Shown here piece after piece: positions 35,742 to 45,406 of a DNA stretch of 64,000 bases (its first letter is position 1; each line of letters opens with the position of its first letter). The stretch is from the NCBI RefSeq assembly GCF_014303395.1, contig NZ_CP060298.1, positions 2,809,001 to 2,873,000 of the forward strand, in the 5' to 3' direction. The notes under the pieces are model-generated. The model saw nothing but the letters and a program-made list of their open reading frames with translations. It searched no databases and had not been told where the DNA came from. Both the position numbers and the translations under genes were made by a program. The stretch comes from Nakamurella sp. PAMC28650 (GTDB taxonomy: Bacteria > Actinomycetota > Actinomycetes > Mycobacteriales > Nakamurellaceae).

Positions 35742-36962
35742 TCAGCTGGCGTATGCCCGGAGCGCCTCGGAACGTTCGCCGACGCGGAGCTTGGCCATCG
35801 AGTCACGCTCGATCTGCCGCACCCGCTCCCGCGAGATCCCGAAGACACGGCCGATCTCGTCCAACGTGTGCGGACGACCGTCGTCGAGTCCGTAGCGGAG
35901 GCGGACCACGGAACGCTCGCGCTCGTCGAGCGTGTGCAGCACCTTGTTGATGTCCTCGTGCATGAAGCCTGCGACCACCTGGGCCTCAGCCGAGGTCGAC
36001 TCGGAGTCCTCGATGAAGTCACCGAGGGGGGCCTCTTCGTCGCTGCCCACGGGCATGTCCAGCGATACCGGATCGCGGGCGTGGTCGAGAAGATCGGCGA
36101 TCTTCTCCTCTGGAATCCCCGACTCCTCGGCGAGCTCGGCCATCGACGCGTCACGGCCCAGCTGCTGGTGCAGTTCGCGCTTGAGCCGGGACAGCTTGTT
36201 GACCTGTTCGACCAGGTGCACAGGCAGCCGGATGGTGCGACCCTGGTCGGCCATGCCACGCGAGATCGCCTGACGGATCCACCAGGTGGCGTACGTCGAG
36301 AACTTGAAACCCTTGGTGTAGTCGAACTTCTCGACCGCGCGGATCAGCCCGAGGTTGCCTTCCTGGATCAGGTCCAGCAGAGGCATCCCGCGTCCGGTGT
36401 AGCGCTTGGCCAGCGAGACCACCAGGCGCAGGTTGGCCACCAGCAGGTGGTTACGAGCCGTAGCCCCGCCGCGGATGACGGCGCGCAGGTCGGCCTTGCG
36501 CTGAGCGGACAGCCGGGAGCCGGTGTCGAGCTTGTGGGCGGCGAAGACGCCGGCCTCGGTGCGCTTGGCCAGATCGACCTCCTGCTCGGCGGTCAACAGG
36601 GCTGTACGCCCGATGCCGTTCAGGTAGACCCTGACCAGATCGGCCGAAGGTCCCTGCGCGTCAAGGTCTTCGGCCTCGCGCTTGGCGGTGGCCGAGGTGG
36701 TCGCGCGCGACGACGGAGCTCTGGTGCCCGCCTTCACGGCGACGGCCGGCGTCACTTCGTCCGGCGTGTCGTCCGATTCCGACTCCGTCGAATCGACGAC
36801 GGAGGCATCGGTCTCGGCGGCTTCGACGAAGCTGTCGTCGATATCGGTCGTGCCGACGTCGGTCGTGTCGATGTCCGGCGTTTGGTTGGATGTCGAGGCA
36901 AGGGCCGTCTCGGGTTCCGGTGCGTCGAAGACGTCCGCGTGTACCCTGGGGGAGTCGGTCAT
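35742..36962 (-). CDS. sigB: RNA polymerase sigma factor SigB (group 2, sigma-70 family)
   Basis: The 406-aa product has complete regions 1.2 to 4: [29 protein letters not shown] (1.2), [62 protein letters not shown] in pieces (2.1-2.4), [23 protein letters not shown] (3.2) and [19 protein letters not shown] (4.2). The [11 protein letters not shown] opening and RAYAS end match mycobacterial SigB rather than SigA/HrdB, pointing to a stationary-phase and stress sigma factor. An acidic Ser/Thr-rich N-terminal extension of about 95 residues is added. The ATG has GGGAG eight to ten bases upstream. A candidate ECF promoter lies 66 bases farther up. Confidence 0.9.
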   Translation of the reverse strand: MTDSPRVHADVFDAPEPETALASTSNQTPDIDTTDVGTTDIDDSFVEAAETDASVVDSTESESDDTPDEVTPAVAVKAGTRAPSSRATTSATAKREAEDLDAQGPSADLVRVYLNGIGRTALLTAEQEVDLAKRTEAGVFAAHKLDTGSRLSAQRKADLRAVIRGGATARNHLLVANLRLVVSLAKRYTGRGMPLLDLIQEGNLGLIRAVEKFDYTKGFKFSTYATWWIRQAISRGMADQGRTIRLPVHLVEQVNKLSRLKRELHQQLGRDASMAELAEESGIPEEKIADLLDHARDPVSLDMPVGSDEEAPLGDFIEDSESTSAEAQVVAGFMHEDINKVLHTLDERERSVVRLRYGLDDGRPHTLDEIGRVFGISRERVRQIERDSMAKLRVGERSEALRAYAS

Positions 36963-37027
36963 GTTGGTGCTCCCTTTCGTTGCATGTGTCGGTTCAGGCC
37001 GTGGGACGCGGCACCGACATCTGTAGA

Positions 37028-37053
37028 AACGCCCGCTGATACGTTTTCGTTCC
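37028..37053 (-). promoter_or_regulatory. Candidate ECF-sigma (SigE/SigH/SigR-type) promoter of sigB
   Basis: On the minus strand GGAAC is followed after 18 bases by GTT, matching the GGAAT/C-N17-19-GTT consensus of oxidative and envelope stress ECF sigma factors. The element lies 66 bases upstream of the sigB ATG. In mycobacteria sigB is transcribed from such promoters. The remainder of the 321-bp space up to dtd has no gene; no other element was recognised. Confidence 0.6.
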
Positions 37054-37283
37054 CGGTTCGTAGCCGCTTGCCCGAAAGTTTGCTCGCCCTCGAAACCGTG
37101 CCTGCTCGACACCCTGTTACCCACTGCAGAGGGGTTCGGAACTTACCGAGTCAGCGGATGCAGTGACGTGAGAAGAGTTGGTCCAGCCGCTACCTGAGAA
37201 CTCAACACCCCGGCCCGATGAGAGCCGCTGTGTCGTGGATGAGAACGGCATGGGAAACGGGTCGAGCGGGCGGAACCGTTGTC

Positions 37284-37710
37284 CTAGAGGTCGATCACCA
37301 GCGTGAACGGACCGTCATTCACGCTGGTGACAGCCATTTCTGCGCCGAAGACCCCGGTCTGGACCCTCGCTCCCAATTCTTTCAGACCTGTGACGACGGC
37401 CTCGTAGAGTGGCTCGGCGATGGGGCCGGGAGCCGCTTTCGTCCAACTCGGCCGACGACCTCTGGTCGTTTCCCCGTAGAGCGTGAACTGGCTCACCACC
37501 AGCATCGGGGCATCGATGCTCTCGCATGAATCCTCGTTCCGCAGGACCCGGAGTCCGAACAGCTTCTGCGCCAACTGCATAACTTTGTCCGGGTTGTCGT
37601 GGTGGGTCACCCCGACGAGCACCAGAAGGCCCGGCTCGTCGAGTTCTCCGACCACCTCACCGTCGACCGACACCGAGGCGGACGACACCCGGGGCGACCA
37701 CGGCCCTCAC
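37284..37710 (-). CDS. dtd: D-aminoacyl-tRNA deacylase, apparent frameshift near the 5' end
   Basis: Dtd hydrolyses D-amino acids from tRNA. The body SSASVSVDGEVVGELDEPGLLVLVGVTHHD... and the active-site motifs VVSQFTLYG (about residue 75) and NDGPFTLVID at the C-terminus are intact. The expected start MRAVVxRV is encoded by a GTG overlapping the upstream methyltransferase stop (GTGA), but the run CCCCGGG holds one base too many, shifting the frame between residue about 6 and the rest. Read without it the protein would be about 141 aa, the family size. The downstream in-frame GTG at 37688 would yield a 134-aa product lacking the first strand. A real mutation or a sequencing error are both possible. 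Confidence 0.8.
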
Positions 37711-39227
37711 GAATCGACCGGGTGCAGCAGACCACGGGTGATCGCGACCCGGATGGTCGGCAGGACCGCCTCGGCGAGCGCCTCGACATCCAGTCCGTGG
37801 GCGGTGCCCATCAGATCCAGCAACACGGCCATCGGAAGGTTTCCCGTGCAACCGGCCAGCAGCGACTGGCCCCATTCGTCGAGCTGCAGCGTGGCCCCCG
37901 GACCGCCCGGCCGGCGCAGCAACCTCAGCACGGTGCTCCACCCCTCGTGCCCGGCCAGCGCCCGCTGTTCCAGGATCACCGAAGGGGCCAGCGAGAGCCG
38001 GGCGCCGAGCAGGTCGACGTCGGAGGCCCCCCGCAGCCAGGCCCGTCGGGCCAGGAAGGCTGCGGCCTCCGCGCCGGTGACCTCCTCGCCGACGCCGGTG
38101 ATCTCGTCCAATACCACGTCTGGATCGTCGGAGCCGTTGTGCCGCAGCGTGATCAGGCCCATGCCGATTCCGGTGACCTTCTCGGCGGCAAAGTAGTCGA
38201 GCCAGTCGGAGGCGGTTCCGGCCGCCGACCCTCCGGTCTCCCCGGCGTCCTTGAGCCACAGCGCGACGTACTCCGCCGGATCCGCCATCTCGCGCTGGAC
38301 CACCCAGGCGTCGCAGCCCGTTCCGTACACCCAGCCCCCCACCCGTTCGCGCCAGTCCGAGTCCTCCCGGACGATCCAGTTGGCCAGCATCTGCGCCGTT
38401 CCGCCCGGCCGGAGATGGGCGGTCATCCCCCCGACCAGCTCCCGGCACAGACCGTCCCCGGCGATTCCGGAGTCCCGGTACTCGTACTGCTGCCGGCCGG
38501 TGCCGATGACGAACGGCGGGTTGCTGACGATCAGGTCGAACCGCTCGCCCACCACCGGGTCGAACAGCGATCCCTCGCGCAGGTCCCAGCGTTGTCCGTT
38601 CAGCCGTGCGGTGGCGCCGGCCAGTGCCAGGGCCCGCGCGTTGGTGTCGGTGGCGACGATCGAGCCGGAGTGCGAGAAAGCATGCAGCGCCTGAATTCCG
38701 CAACCGGTACCCAGATCCATCACCGCGCCGGCCGGCTCCCGGATGACGGCGTTCGCCAGCGTGATCGACGCCTGGCCGATCCCCAGCACGTGATCGCGGC
38801 GGACCGGCCCCGGCCGGGTGTCGGAATCAAGGTCGGAGACCACCAGGAACTCGCTGTCGTCGTCGGCGTGCGGCCGGATGTCCAGGCCGGCCCTGATGTC
38901 CGCGCCGTCGCGCTCGAGCGCCCCACTGCTCAGCGCCGCCGACAGGCCCGCCTCCGGGAACGCCCTGGCGACGGCGCCCTCGGACTCGGTGGTACCGAGC
39001 AGGAAGAGTCTGATCATGGTCTCCAGCGCCGAGCCGCCGCGGGTGGACCGGAGAGCCGGCCACATCTCGCCGCGGCCCAGCGCGCGGTGGGCACTGCTGC
39101 CCAACAGTTCCGGCACCGCCGTCGTCGAGTAGCCCGCCTCTCTCAGGTCGGTGCCCAGGCGGTCGACGACCTCGAGATCCGTCATCGGGAACACGGCCGG
39201 CTGGTGGTCGGTGGGGGCGGTGATCAC
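37707..39227 (-). CDS. class I SAM-dependent methyltransferase (HemK-like NPPF motif, DUF7059-type N-terminus)
   Basis: The 506-aa product has a helical N-terminal domain of about 130 residues, a Rossmann methyltransferase domain with GIGQASITLANAVIREPAGAVMDLGTGCGIQALHAFSHSG (motif I, about residue 170) and FDLIVSNPPFVIGTG (motif IV, about 231), and a further C-terminal domain. The NPPF motif is found in enzymes that methylate amide or amine nitrogens of glutamine, adenine or guanine. The target is unknown. It lies in a minus-strand run APC permease, methyltransferase, dtd, with an 18-bp gap before it and a GTGA overlap after it. The GTG start lacks a clear ribosome-binding site; an ATG 14 codons in is an alternative. 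Confidence 0.8.
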   Translation of the reverse strand: MITAPTDHQPAVFPMTDLEVVDRLGTDLREAGYSTTAVPELLGSSAHRALGRGEMWPALRSTRGGSALETMIRLFLLGTTESEGAVARAFPEAGLSAALSSGALERDGADIRAGLDIRPHADDDSEFLVVSDLDSDTRPGPVRRDHVLGIGQASITLANAVIREPAGAVMDLGTGCGIQALHAFSHSGSIVATDTNARALALAGATARLNGQRWDLREGSLFDPVVGERFDLIVSNPPFVIGTGRQQYEYRDSGIAGDGLCRELVGGMTAHLRPGGTAQMLANWIVREDSDWRERVGGWVYGTGCDAWVVQREMADPAEYVALWLKDAGETGGSAAGTASDWLDYFAAEKVTGIGMGLITLRHNGSDDPDVVLDEITGVGEEVTGAEAAAFLARRAWLRGASDVDLLGARLSLAPSVILEQRALAGHEGWSTVLRLLRRPGGPGATLQLDEWGQSLLAGCTGNLPMAVLLDLMGTAHGLDVEALAEAVLPTIRVAITRGLLHPVDS

Positions 39228-39245
39228 CGGAGAAGGGTAGTGCCG

Positions 39246-41258
39246 TCAGGCGACGTGCACGGTCGGGCGCCGGTCGCGGTTCGGCTCGGCACGGCGGAGC
39301 ACCTCCCGGGTGGTCGGGGCGACCTCGCCCTCGCCGGTGAACAGGAAGCGGAACAGGTTGGCCACCGGGCTGCCCTCGGTCCACTCGAAGTACACCCCCG
39401 GCAGCACCCCGGTGACGTCCCGGATGTGCAGGAGCAGCGCTGCGATGGAGTTGGGCACCACCGGACTGGTCATCAGCAGCACCTCGAACCCGTCGCGCTC
39501 GATCCCCCGGACGTGCAGGTCGCTCTTGAAGTCCGACGCGTCGGAGACGGTGACCTCGAGGAAGATGATCGGCTCGCCGTCGGGGATGTAGCTGCTGGCC
39601 CGCTCCTGGCGTTCCTTGATGATCAGGGTGTGTTCTTCGTTCTCGTCCGGCTCGTGGGCGACGATGTGGATCGCGCCCTTCGCCGCCGCGAACAGGTACC
39701 CCTTCGCGGCGTCGTCCAGGATCACCTCGTCGGTCCGCAGTTCGAACGCCCGGCCCACTCTGGACCAAAGCGAGACGATCATGATGCCCAGGATGAACAG
39801 CCCGGCGATCCGCACGCCGTCCGGCCGCTCGATGATGTTCAGCACCGTGGTGTAGACGAAGACCGCGGCGATCAGGCCGAAGCCGATGGTGGCAGGGGTC
39901 TTCCGGCGGCGACGCGCGGAGATGGTGACCGCGATGGAAGCGGAGGTCATCAGCACCAGGACGCCGGTGGCGTAGGCGCCGCTCTGCTTGTCGACGTTCG
40001 CGTCGAACACCCAGGTGACCACGAAGGCGATCGACGCGAACACCACCACCAGCGGACGGACGGTACCGGCCCACTCCGGCGCCATCCCGTAGCGCGGCAG
40101 GTAGCGGGGAACGAGGTTGAGCAGCCCGGCCATCGCAGACGCCCCGGCGAACCAGAGGATGAGAATGGTGCTGACGTCGTAGAACGAGCCGAACCCGTTG
40201 CCGAGGTACTCGTGCGCCAGGTAGGCCAGTGCGCGACCGTTGGCGCCGCCGCCGGCCGCGAACTCCTTCTGCGGGATCAACACGGTGGTGATGACGCTGG
40301 TGACGAGCAGGAACACGCTCATGATCACCGCGGCCGTGCCCAGCAGTCGCCGGGTGTTGCGGATCCGGCCGGCCGGGTGGTCGTCGGTGTCGCCCTCGTC
40401 GCCCTTCACCTGGGGCATCACCGCCACGCCGGTCTCGAAGCCGGACAGACCGAGCGCCAGTTTCGGGAACACCAGCAGGGCCACGCCGACCATCGCGAGT
40501 GGGTTGCTGTGGGCGGTGGTGAGGGCCGAGCCCCAGTCGCCGATCAGGTGGGGCGCGGAGATCAGATGCGCGACCCCGACCACCGCGACGATCAGGTTGA
40601 GGGTGAGATAGACGCCGACCAGGACGACGGCGATGCCGATGGCCTCCGCGAAACCGCGGAGGAAGACACCGCCCAGCAGGGCCAGCAGCAGCAGGGTGAT
40701 CAGCAACTTGTGGTCGACCCAGCCGCTGGGTGCGTACGGGTTGCTCACCAGGTGCTCGGTGGCGTCGGCAGCCGAGAGCGTCATGGTGATCAGGAAGTCG
40801 GTGGCAGCGAAACCGAGCAGCATCAGCACGAAGAGCTTGCCGGCCCAGCGCGGCAACAGCCGTTCGAGCATGGCGATCGAACCCTCGCCCCGGAAGCTCT
40901 CCTTGGCGACGCGTCGATACACCGGTAGGGCACCGAACAGGGTGAGCAGCACCAGCACGAGGGTGGCGATCGGCGACAGCACCCCGGCGGCCAGGGCGGC
41001 GATACCGGGCTGGTAGCCGAGGGTGGAGAAGTAGTCGACACCGGTGAGGCACATGACGCGCCACCACGATTTCTGGTGGGTGGTGTTGACCTCGACCCGG
41101 TGCGGGCCGGGATGGCCGGCGGCCCGCTCGCTCAGCCCCTGGAAGAACCACCGGCTGAAGCCGGACCGTGTCCGGGGCGTCGTGTGGTCAGCGACTCCGG
41201 GGACCGTTGCTCCGGGGTGGGTGGCGCCGGGGTGTTCCTCGTCCCTCACAACGGTCAT
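39246..41258 (-). CDS. APC superfamily permease with C-terminal cytoplasmic domain
   Basis: A 670-aa protein with about 12 membrane segments between residues 70 and 510, opening with [28 protein letters not shown], the TM1 unwound-helix pattern of the amino acid-polyamine-cation superfamily. [14 protein letters not shown] (about 280) is the TM6 region. A soluble C-terminal domain (about 515-670) contains [28 protein letters not shown] and [35 protein letters not shown]. Such long members include amino acid and potassium transporters; substrate is unresolved. ATG start with weak upstream signal. It is divergent from an HhH-GPD gene across 118 bp. Confidence 0.8.
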   Translation of the reverse strand: MTVVRDEEHPGATHPGATVPGVADHTTPRTRSGFSRWFFQGLSERAAGHPGPHRVEVNTTHQKSWWRVMCLTGVDYFSTLGYQPGIAALAAGVLSPIATLVLVLLTLFGALPVYRRVAKESFRGEGSIAMLERLLPRWAGKLFVLMLLGFAATDFLITMTLSAADATEHLVSNPYAPSGWVDHKLLITLLLLALLGGVFLRGFAEAIGIAVVLVGVYLTLNLIVAVVGVAHLISAPHLIGDWGSALTTAHSNPLAMVGVALLVFPKLALGLSGFETGVAVMPQVKGDEGDTDDHPAGRIRNTRRLLGTAAVIMSVFLLVTSVITTVLIPQKEFAAGGGANGRALAYLAHEYLGNGFGSFYDVSTILILWFAGASAMAGLLNLVPRYLPRYGMAPEWAGTVRPLVVVFASIAFVVTWVFDANVDKQSGAYATGVLVLMTSASIAVTISARRRRKTPATIGFGLIAAVFVYTTVLNIIERPDGVRIAGLFILGIMIVSLWSRVGRAFELRTDEVILDDAAKGYLFAAAKGAIHIVAHEPDENEEHTLIIKERQERASSYIPDGEPIIFLEVTVSDASDFKSDLHVRGIERDGFEVLLMTSPVVPNSIAALLLHIRDVTGVLPGVYFEWTEGSPVANLFRFLFTGEGEVAPTTREVLRRAEPNRDRRPTVHVA

Positions 41259-41376
41259 TCCGGGATGGTCGCACAGCCATGTTGCCGCCGGACGGTGCCG
41301 GACGCCGCCGGGCGGCGCCCCCTGGTGCCACCCGACGGTGCTGCGCGCGCCGTGGTGTTGTGGAACGCTGACCGGC

Positions 41377-41964
41377 ATGACCGCAGATCGTCTGTACCTG
41401 ACCGGCCGGGACGAGGCAGATGCGCTGCTGGCCCGCGACCCGAACGCGCTGCTGCTGGGCATGGTGCTGGACCAGCAGATCCCGATGGAGAAGGCGTTCA
41501 GCGGGCCGGCGGTGATCGCGCAACGGATGGGCGGCCTGGACGTCGCGGTGATCGCGGCGACCGATCCGGAGGTATTCAAGGAGATCTGCTCCCGCCCGCC
41601 GGCCGTGCACCGGTTCCCCGGATCGATGGCCGGCCGGGTGCAGAGCGTCTGCCAGGTGCTCGTCGAGCAGTACCACGGTGATGCCGCCGCCATCTGGGCG
41701 GACGTGCCCACCGGGGCGCAGCTGTTGGAACGGATCGGAGCGCTTCCGGGCTTCGGGGCGCAGAAGGCCGCCATCTTCGTCGCGCTGCTGGGAAAGCAGT
41801 ACGGTGTCGAGCCCGACGGCTGGCGCGAAGCCGCCGGCGCCTACGGGGAGCCGGGCAGTCGCCGTTCGGTCGCGGACGTGGTCGACGACGAGTCGCTGGA
41901 CGAGGTCCGAGCGAGCAAGAAGGCAGCCAAGGCGGCGGCCAGAGCTGCCTCCGGACGCCCGTAG
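41377..41964 (+). CDS. HhH-GPD family base-excision repair protein
   Basis: The 195-aa product begins with [44 protein letters not shown], a helical start common to actinobacterial HhH-GPD-type glycosylase-like proteins, and has the helix-hairpin-helix [28 protein letters not shown] (about residues 115-142). The expected catalytic Asp of many HhH-GPD glycosylases is not obvious in the C-terminal part, so the biochemical activity is uncertain. A Lys/Ala-rich tail ends the protein. ATG was chosen because the family consensus starts here. Confidence 0.78.
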   Translation: MTADRLYLTGRDEADALLARDPNALLLGMVLDQQIPMEKAFSGPAVIAQRMGGLDVAVIAATDPEVFKEICSRPPAVHRFPGSMAGRVQSVCQVLVEQYHGDAAAIWADVPTGAQLLERIGALPGFGAQKAAIFVALLGKQYGVEPDGWREAAGAYGEPGSRRSVADVVDDESLDEVRASKKAAKAAARAASGRP

Positions 41965-42170
41965 GGACGGACCGCCGCCCAGCGGACAGCCGCGAGGCAT
42001 CGGGTGTGCGGCGACACATGCCGCCCCCTGTGCTGCATAGGTTGTCCGCCCCGGAAGCTCGTGCTCTGCGGAGTAACGTGAATCACGGGTGTGGACACCT
42101 GCCTCGGCAGTTTCGGGGTGTCGGGATCGGAAGGACAAGCGATCCGGACAATTTGTGGATGGAGCGTCGA

Positions 42171-42515
42171 ATGGCCAAGTCTCCTGCGCATGACGCATCA
42201 GCGCGCAAGGCAGAGCCGATCATCATCACCGCGGCGGAACCGTCGTACGACGAGCAGCTCAGTGCCCGCCGCAAGCGTTACGTCATCACCATGGGCACCC
42301 GTGTCCCACTGCTGATCGTGGCCACCCTGCTCTACCAGCACCTGTGGATCGCGATTCCGCTGCTGCTGATCTCCATCCCGCTGCCCTGGATGGCCGTGTT
42401 GCTGGCCAACGACCGCCCGGCCCGCAATTTCAAAGTCAAGGCGCCCCTGCCCGGCGTGATCAACTACGAGCGGGCCCTGCCGCCTTCGCGTCAGGACGTC
42501 ATCGACGGCGACTGA
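42171..42515 (+). CDS. DUF3099 family small membrane protein
   Basis: The 114-aa product has a hydrophilic N-terminus with EPIIITAAEPSYDEQLSARRKRYVITMGTRVP (about residues 12-45), two membrane helices close together (about 46-85, LLIVATLLYQHLWIAIPLLLISIPLPWMAVLLAN) and a short tail ending in Asp residues. This is the actinobacterial DUF3099 layout; its function is unknown. The ATG has GGAG six bases upstream, better than the ATG four codons earlier. The 206 bp before it hold no recognisable gene. Confidence 0.82.
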   Translation: MAKSPAHDASARKAEPIIITAAEPSYDEQLSARRKRYVITMGTRVPLLIVATLLYQHLWIAIPLLLISIPLPWMAVLLANDRPARNFKVKAPLPGVINYERALPPSRQDVIDGD

Positions 42516-42575
42516 GGTCGGCGGTCGCACCGGCCCGGATGGGCTGATGCCGGACTCCTGGCATACGGTGGTCCG

Positions 42576-43439
42576 ATGATCGACAGTGACGTCATCGCCA
42601 GTGCAGGCCGCGTCCACCGGGCGACGAACATGCTGCATTCGATGGTGTATTTCGTGCCCGAGGGCGACGAGGAGTACGTGGCCGCCGGGCTGCGCCCCGG
42701 CCGAATGGGCTATTTCGCCTCGCGGAGCGCCCCGATGGGTGCGGTCGGGCCCGAGGTGGTGACTGCGACCTTCTACAACTTCAACCCCGAGCTGGTCGCC
42801 CGGCACATCCCCAGGGCGTGGACCCTGGTCGCCCCGGAGCAGGTCCTCGAGGCCCGCCTCCGGGTGGCCGACCGGGCACTGCGGCGCCTGCTCGGCGAAG
42901 AGGTGATCGCGTCGAGGGAGCTGGCGCAGGCCACCGAACTCCTGACGCACGCGGCACTGCGCTGCGAGGTCGAGGGACGGGCACTGTTCGCCGGTCACTC
43001 CGGCCTTGCGTGGCCCACCGCAACACATCTGCGGTTCTGGCACGCGGTCACCCTGCTGCGCGAGTATCGGGGCGACGGCCACATCGTCGCGCTGGTGCAG
43101 GCCCAGCTCTCGGGGGTGGAGGCGCTCGTCACCCATACCGCCACCGGCCGCGGGTTCAGGGTCCCGGCCGCCAAGGCCCTGCGGATGTGGTCCGACGAGC
43201 AGTGGGGCGCCGCACAGGAGGGCCTGCGAGCCCGGGGGCTGCTGGCGCCGGACGGCACGTTGACCGCAACGGGCACGGCCCTGCGCGAACGAATCGAGCG
43301 GCAGACCGACGAGCTGGCCGCGAAGCCCTGGGAGGGAGTCGATCTCGAGGCGATCGACGCGCTCGTCGACTACGGGAAGTCGCTCAGTCGCCGGATCGTG
43401 GCCGCCGGCGCCTTCCCGGACGAGGTCTTCGCCAATTGA
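42576..43439 (+). CDS. SCO6745 family helical protein of unknown function
   Basis: The 287-aa product resembles the actinobacterial SCO6745 family: LHSMVYFVPEGDEEYVAAGLRPGRMGYFASRSAPMGAVGPEVVTATFYNFNPELVARHIPRAW near the N-terminus, LAWPTATHLRFWHAVTLLREYRGDGHIVALV in the centre and an ArsR/MarR-like winged C-terminal segment (GLRARGLLAPDGTLTATGTALRERIERQTDELA). No enzyme motif is recognised. The stop overlaps the korA start as TTGA, so it appears to be translated with the 2-oxoglutarate:ferredoxin oxidoreductase genes, though a functional link is unproven. Confidence 0.75.
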   Translation: MIDSDVIASAGRVHRATNMLHSMVYFVPEGDEEYVAAGLRPGRMGYFASRSAPMGAVGPEVVTATFYNFNPELVARHIPRAWTLVAPEQVLEARLRVADRALRRLLGEEVIASRELAQATELLTHAALRCEVEGRALFAGHSGLAWPTATHLRFWHAVTLLREYRGDGHIVALVQAQLSGVEALVTHTATGRGFRVPAAKALRMWSDEQWGAAQEGLRARGLLAPDGTLTATGTALRERIERQTDELAAKPWEGVDLEAIDALVDYGKSLSRRIVAAGAFPDEVFAN

Positions 43440-45406
43440 CCGGGCCGGGTGCGGTCGGCACTGCGGGCGAGAAGACGATCGAGGTGCTCTCGCAGGTGGT
43501 CATCCGGTTCGCCGGTGACTCGGGCGACGGGATGCAGCTGACCGGCGATCGGTTCACGGTGGAGACGGCGGCCTTCGGCAACGGGCTGTCCACCCTGCCC
43601 GACTTCCCGGCCGAGATCCGTGCGCCGGCCGGTACTCTCCCCGGGGTCTCGGCGTTCCAGCTCCAGTTCGCCGACCACGCCGTCCTCACCCCGGGCGATG
43701 CGCCGAGCGTCCTGGTCGCGATGAATCCGGCCGCTCTCAAGGCCAACCTGGCCGACCTTCGGGCCGGCGGCATCGTCATCGTCGATACCGACGATTTCGG
43801 CCCGCGAAACCTGTCCAAGGTCGGCTACGCCGAGAACCCCTTGCTGGACGGAAGTCTGGCCGCCTACCAGGTGCACGCCGTGGGGCTGACGTCGATGACG
43901 GTGGATGCGGTGAAGGAGGTCGGTCTGCACCGCAAGGAGGCCGAACGGGCCAAGAACATGTTCGCCCTCGGTCTGCTGTCCTGGCTCTACCACCGGCCGT
44001 TGGAGGGGACCCGCCGGTTCCTGGAGTCCAAGTTCGCCGGAAAGGCGGACGTCCTGCGCGCCAATCTGATCGCTCTGGAGGCCGGTTGGTCCTACGGCGA
44101 GACCACCGAGGGGTTTGCGGTCCACTACGAGGTGAAGCCCGCGCCGCTGGCGCCCGGCATCTATCGGACCATTCGCGGGAACCAGGCGATGGCCCTCGGT
44201 CTCGTCGCGGCCTCCCGGCAGACCGGACTACCGCTGTTCCTCGGCAGCTACCCGATCACCCCGGCCTCGGACATCCTGCACGAGCTGTCGGCCCTGAAGA
44301 ACTTCGGTGTCCGGACCTTCCAGGCCGAGGACGAGATCGCCGGTGTCGGAGCGGCGATCGGCGCGTCCTACGGAGGCAGCCTGGGGGTGACCAGTACATC
44401 CGGCCCGGGCATCGCCCTCAAGAGCGAGGCGATCGGTCTCGCCGTGGCGCTGGAACTCCCGCTGATCGTCATCGACGTGCAGCGGGGCGGCCCGTCGACC
44501 GGGCTGCCCACGAAGACCGAGCAGGCGGACCTGCTCCAGGTGATGTTCGGCCGCAACGGGGAGGCCCCGGTCCCGGTGGTCGCCGCCTGCTCGCCGTCGG
44601 ACTGCTTCGACGCCGCGCTGGAGGCGGCCAGGATCGCCACCACCTACCGCACACCGGTTTTCCTGCTCTCCGACGGCTACCTGGCCAACGGCTCGGAGCC
44701 CTGGCTGATCCCGGAGGTCCACGACCTTCCGGACCTGGGCGTCGACTTCGCGACCGAACCGAATCACGGCGACGACTTCTGGCCGTACCTGCGCGACCCC
44801 GGGACGTTGGCCCGTCCATGGGCGATCCCCGGGACGAAGGGTCTCGAGCATCGGATCGGCGGAATCGAGAAGGCCGACGGCATCGGCACCATCTCCTACG
44901 ATCCGGCCAACCACGACCACATGGTGCGGACCAGGGCGGCGAAGGTGGCCGGTATCGCCCGCACCATCGCCCCGCTGGCCGTGGACGACCCGACCGGCGA
45001 CGCCGAGATCCTGGTGCTGGGCTGGGGATCGACGTTCGGGCCGATCACCGGTGCGGTGCGGGCCCTGCGTGCGTCCGGTCTTCCCGTGGCGCAGGCCCAT
45101 CTCCGTCACCTCAATCCGATGCCGCCGAATACCGAGGACGTACTGCGTGCCTATCCCAGGGTGGTGGTGCCGGAGATGAACCTCGGTCAGCTGGCGTTGC
45201 TGCTGCGCGGGCTGTTCCTCGTCGATGCGGTCAGCGTGAACCAGGTGCGAGGACTGCCGTTCCGGATCGACGAACTCGCCGCGGCGATCAGATCCGTGGT
45301 GGCCGGTACGTTCTCGCCGGCGGATGTCGGGTCGGCCGGTGCTTTCGGGCGGTTCTCGATGCACGTCGGGACTCGGGTCGACTCCGGAACGGGGGAGTCA
45401 CGGTGA
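43436..45406 (+). CDS. korA: 2-oxoglutarate:ferredoxin oxidoreductase, alpha (gamma-alpha fused) subunit
   Basis: KorA with KorB oxidatively decarboxylates 2-oxoglutarate to succinyl-CoA and reduces ferredoxin. The product of about 656 aa has an N-terminal gamma domain (VVIRFAGDSGDGMQLTGDRFT, about residues 20-42) and an alpha domain beginning at GNQAMALGLVAAS (about 250) with PITPASDILHELS, EDEIAGVGAAIGASYGG and TSTSGPGIALKSEAIGLAVALELPLIVIDVQRGGPSTGLPTKTEQADL in pieces. It is the KorA type seen in mycobacteria. The start is a TTG overlapping the previous stop; no in-frame ATG or GTG lies near the family start. It overlaps korB as GTGA. Confidence 0.92.
   Translation: MTGPGAVGTAGEKTIEVLSQVVIRFAGDSGDGMQLTGDRFTVETAAFGNGLSTLPDFPAEIRAPAGTLPGVSAFQLQFADHAVLTPGDAPSVLVAMNPAALKANLADLRAGGIVIVDTDDFGPRNLSKVGYAENPLLDGSLAAYQVHAVGLTSMTVDAVKEVGLHRKEAERAKNMFALGLLSWLYHRPLEGTRRFLESKFAGKADVLRANLIALEAGWSYGETTEGFAVHYEVKPAPLAPGIYRTIRGNQAMALGLVAASRQTGLPLFLGSYPITPASDILHELSALKNFGVRTFQAEDEIAGVGAAIGASYGGSLGVTSTSGPGIALKSEAIGLAVALELPLIVIDVQRGGPSTGLPTKTEQADLLQVMFGRNGEAPVPVVAACSPSDCFDAALEAARIATTYRTPVFLLSDGYLANGSEPWLIPEVHDLPDLGVDFATEPNHGDDFWPYLRDPGTLARPWAIPGTKGLEHRIGGIEKADGIGTISYDPANHDHMVRTRAAKVAGIARTIAPLAVDDPTGDAEILVLGWGSTFGPITGAVRALRASGLPVAQAHLRHLNPMPPNTEDVLRAYPRVVVPEMNLGQLALLLRGLFLVDAVSVNQVRGLPFRIDELAAAIRSVVAGTFSPADVGSAGAFGRFSMHVGTRVDSGTGESR

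Noticed and set aside
37599-40928. 1109-residue plus-strand open frame opposite dtd, the methyltransferase and the APC permease
   Set aside because: Low-complexity Gln/Arg/His/Asp-rich composition with no domain, fully antisense to three well supported genes.
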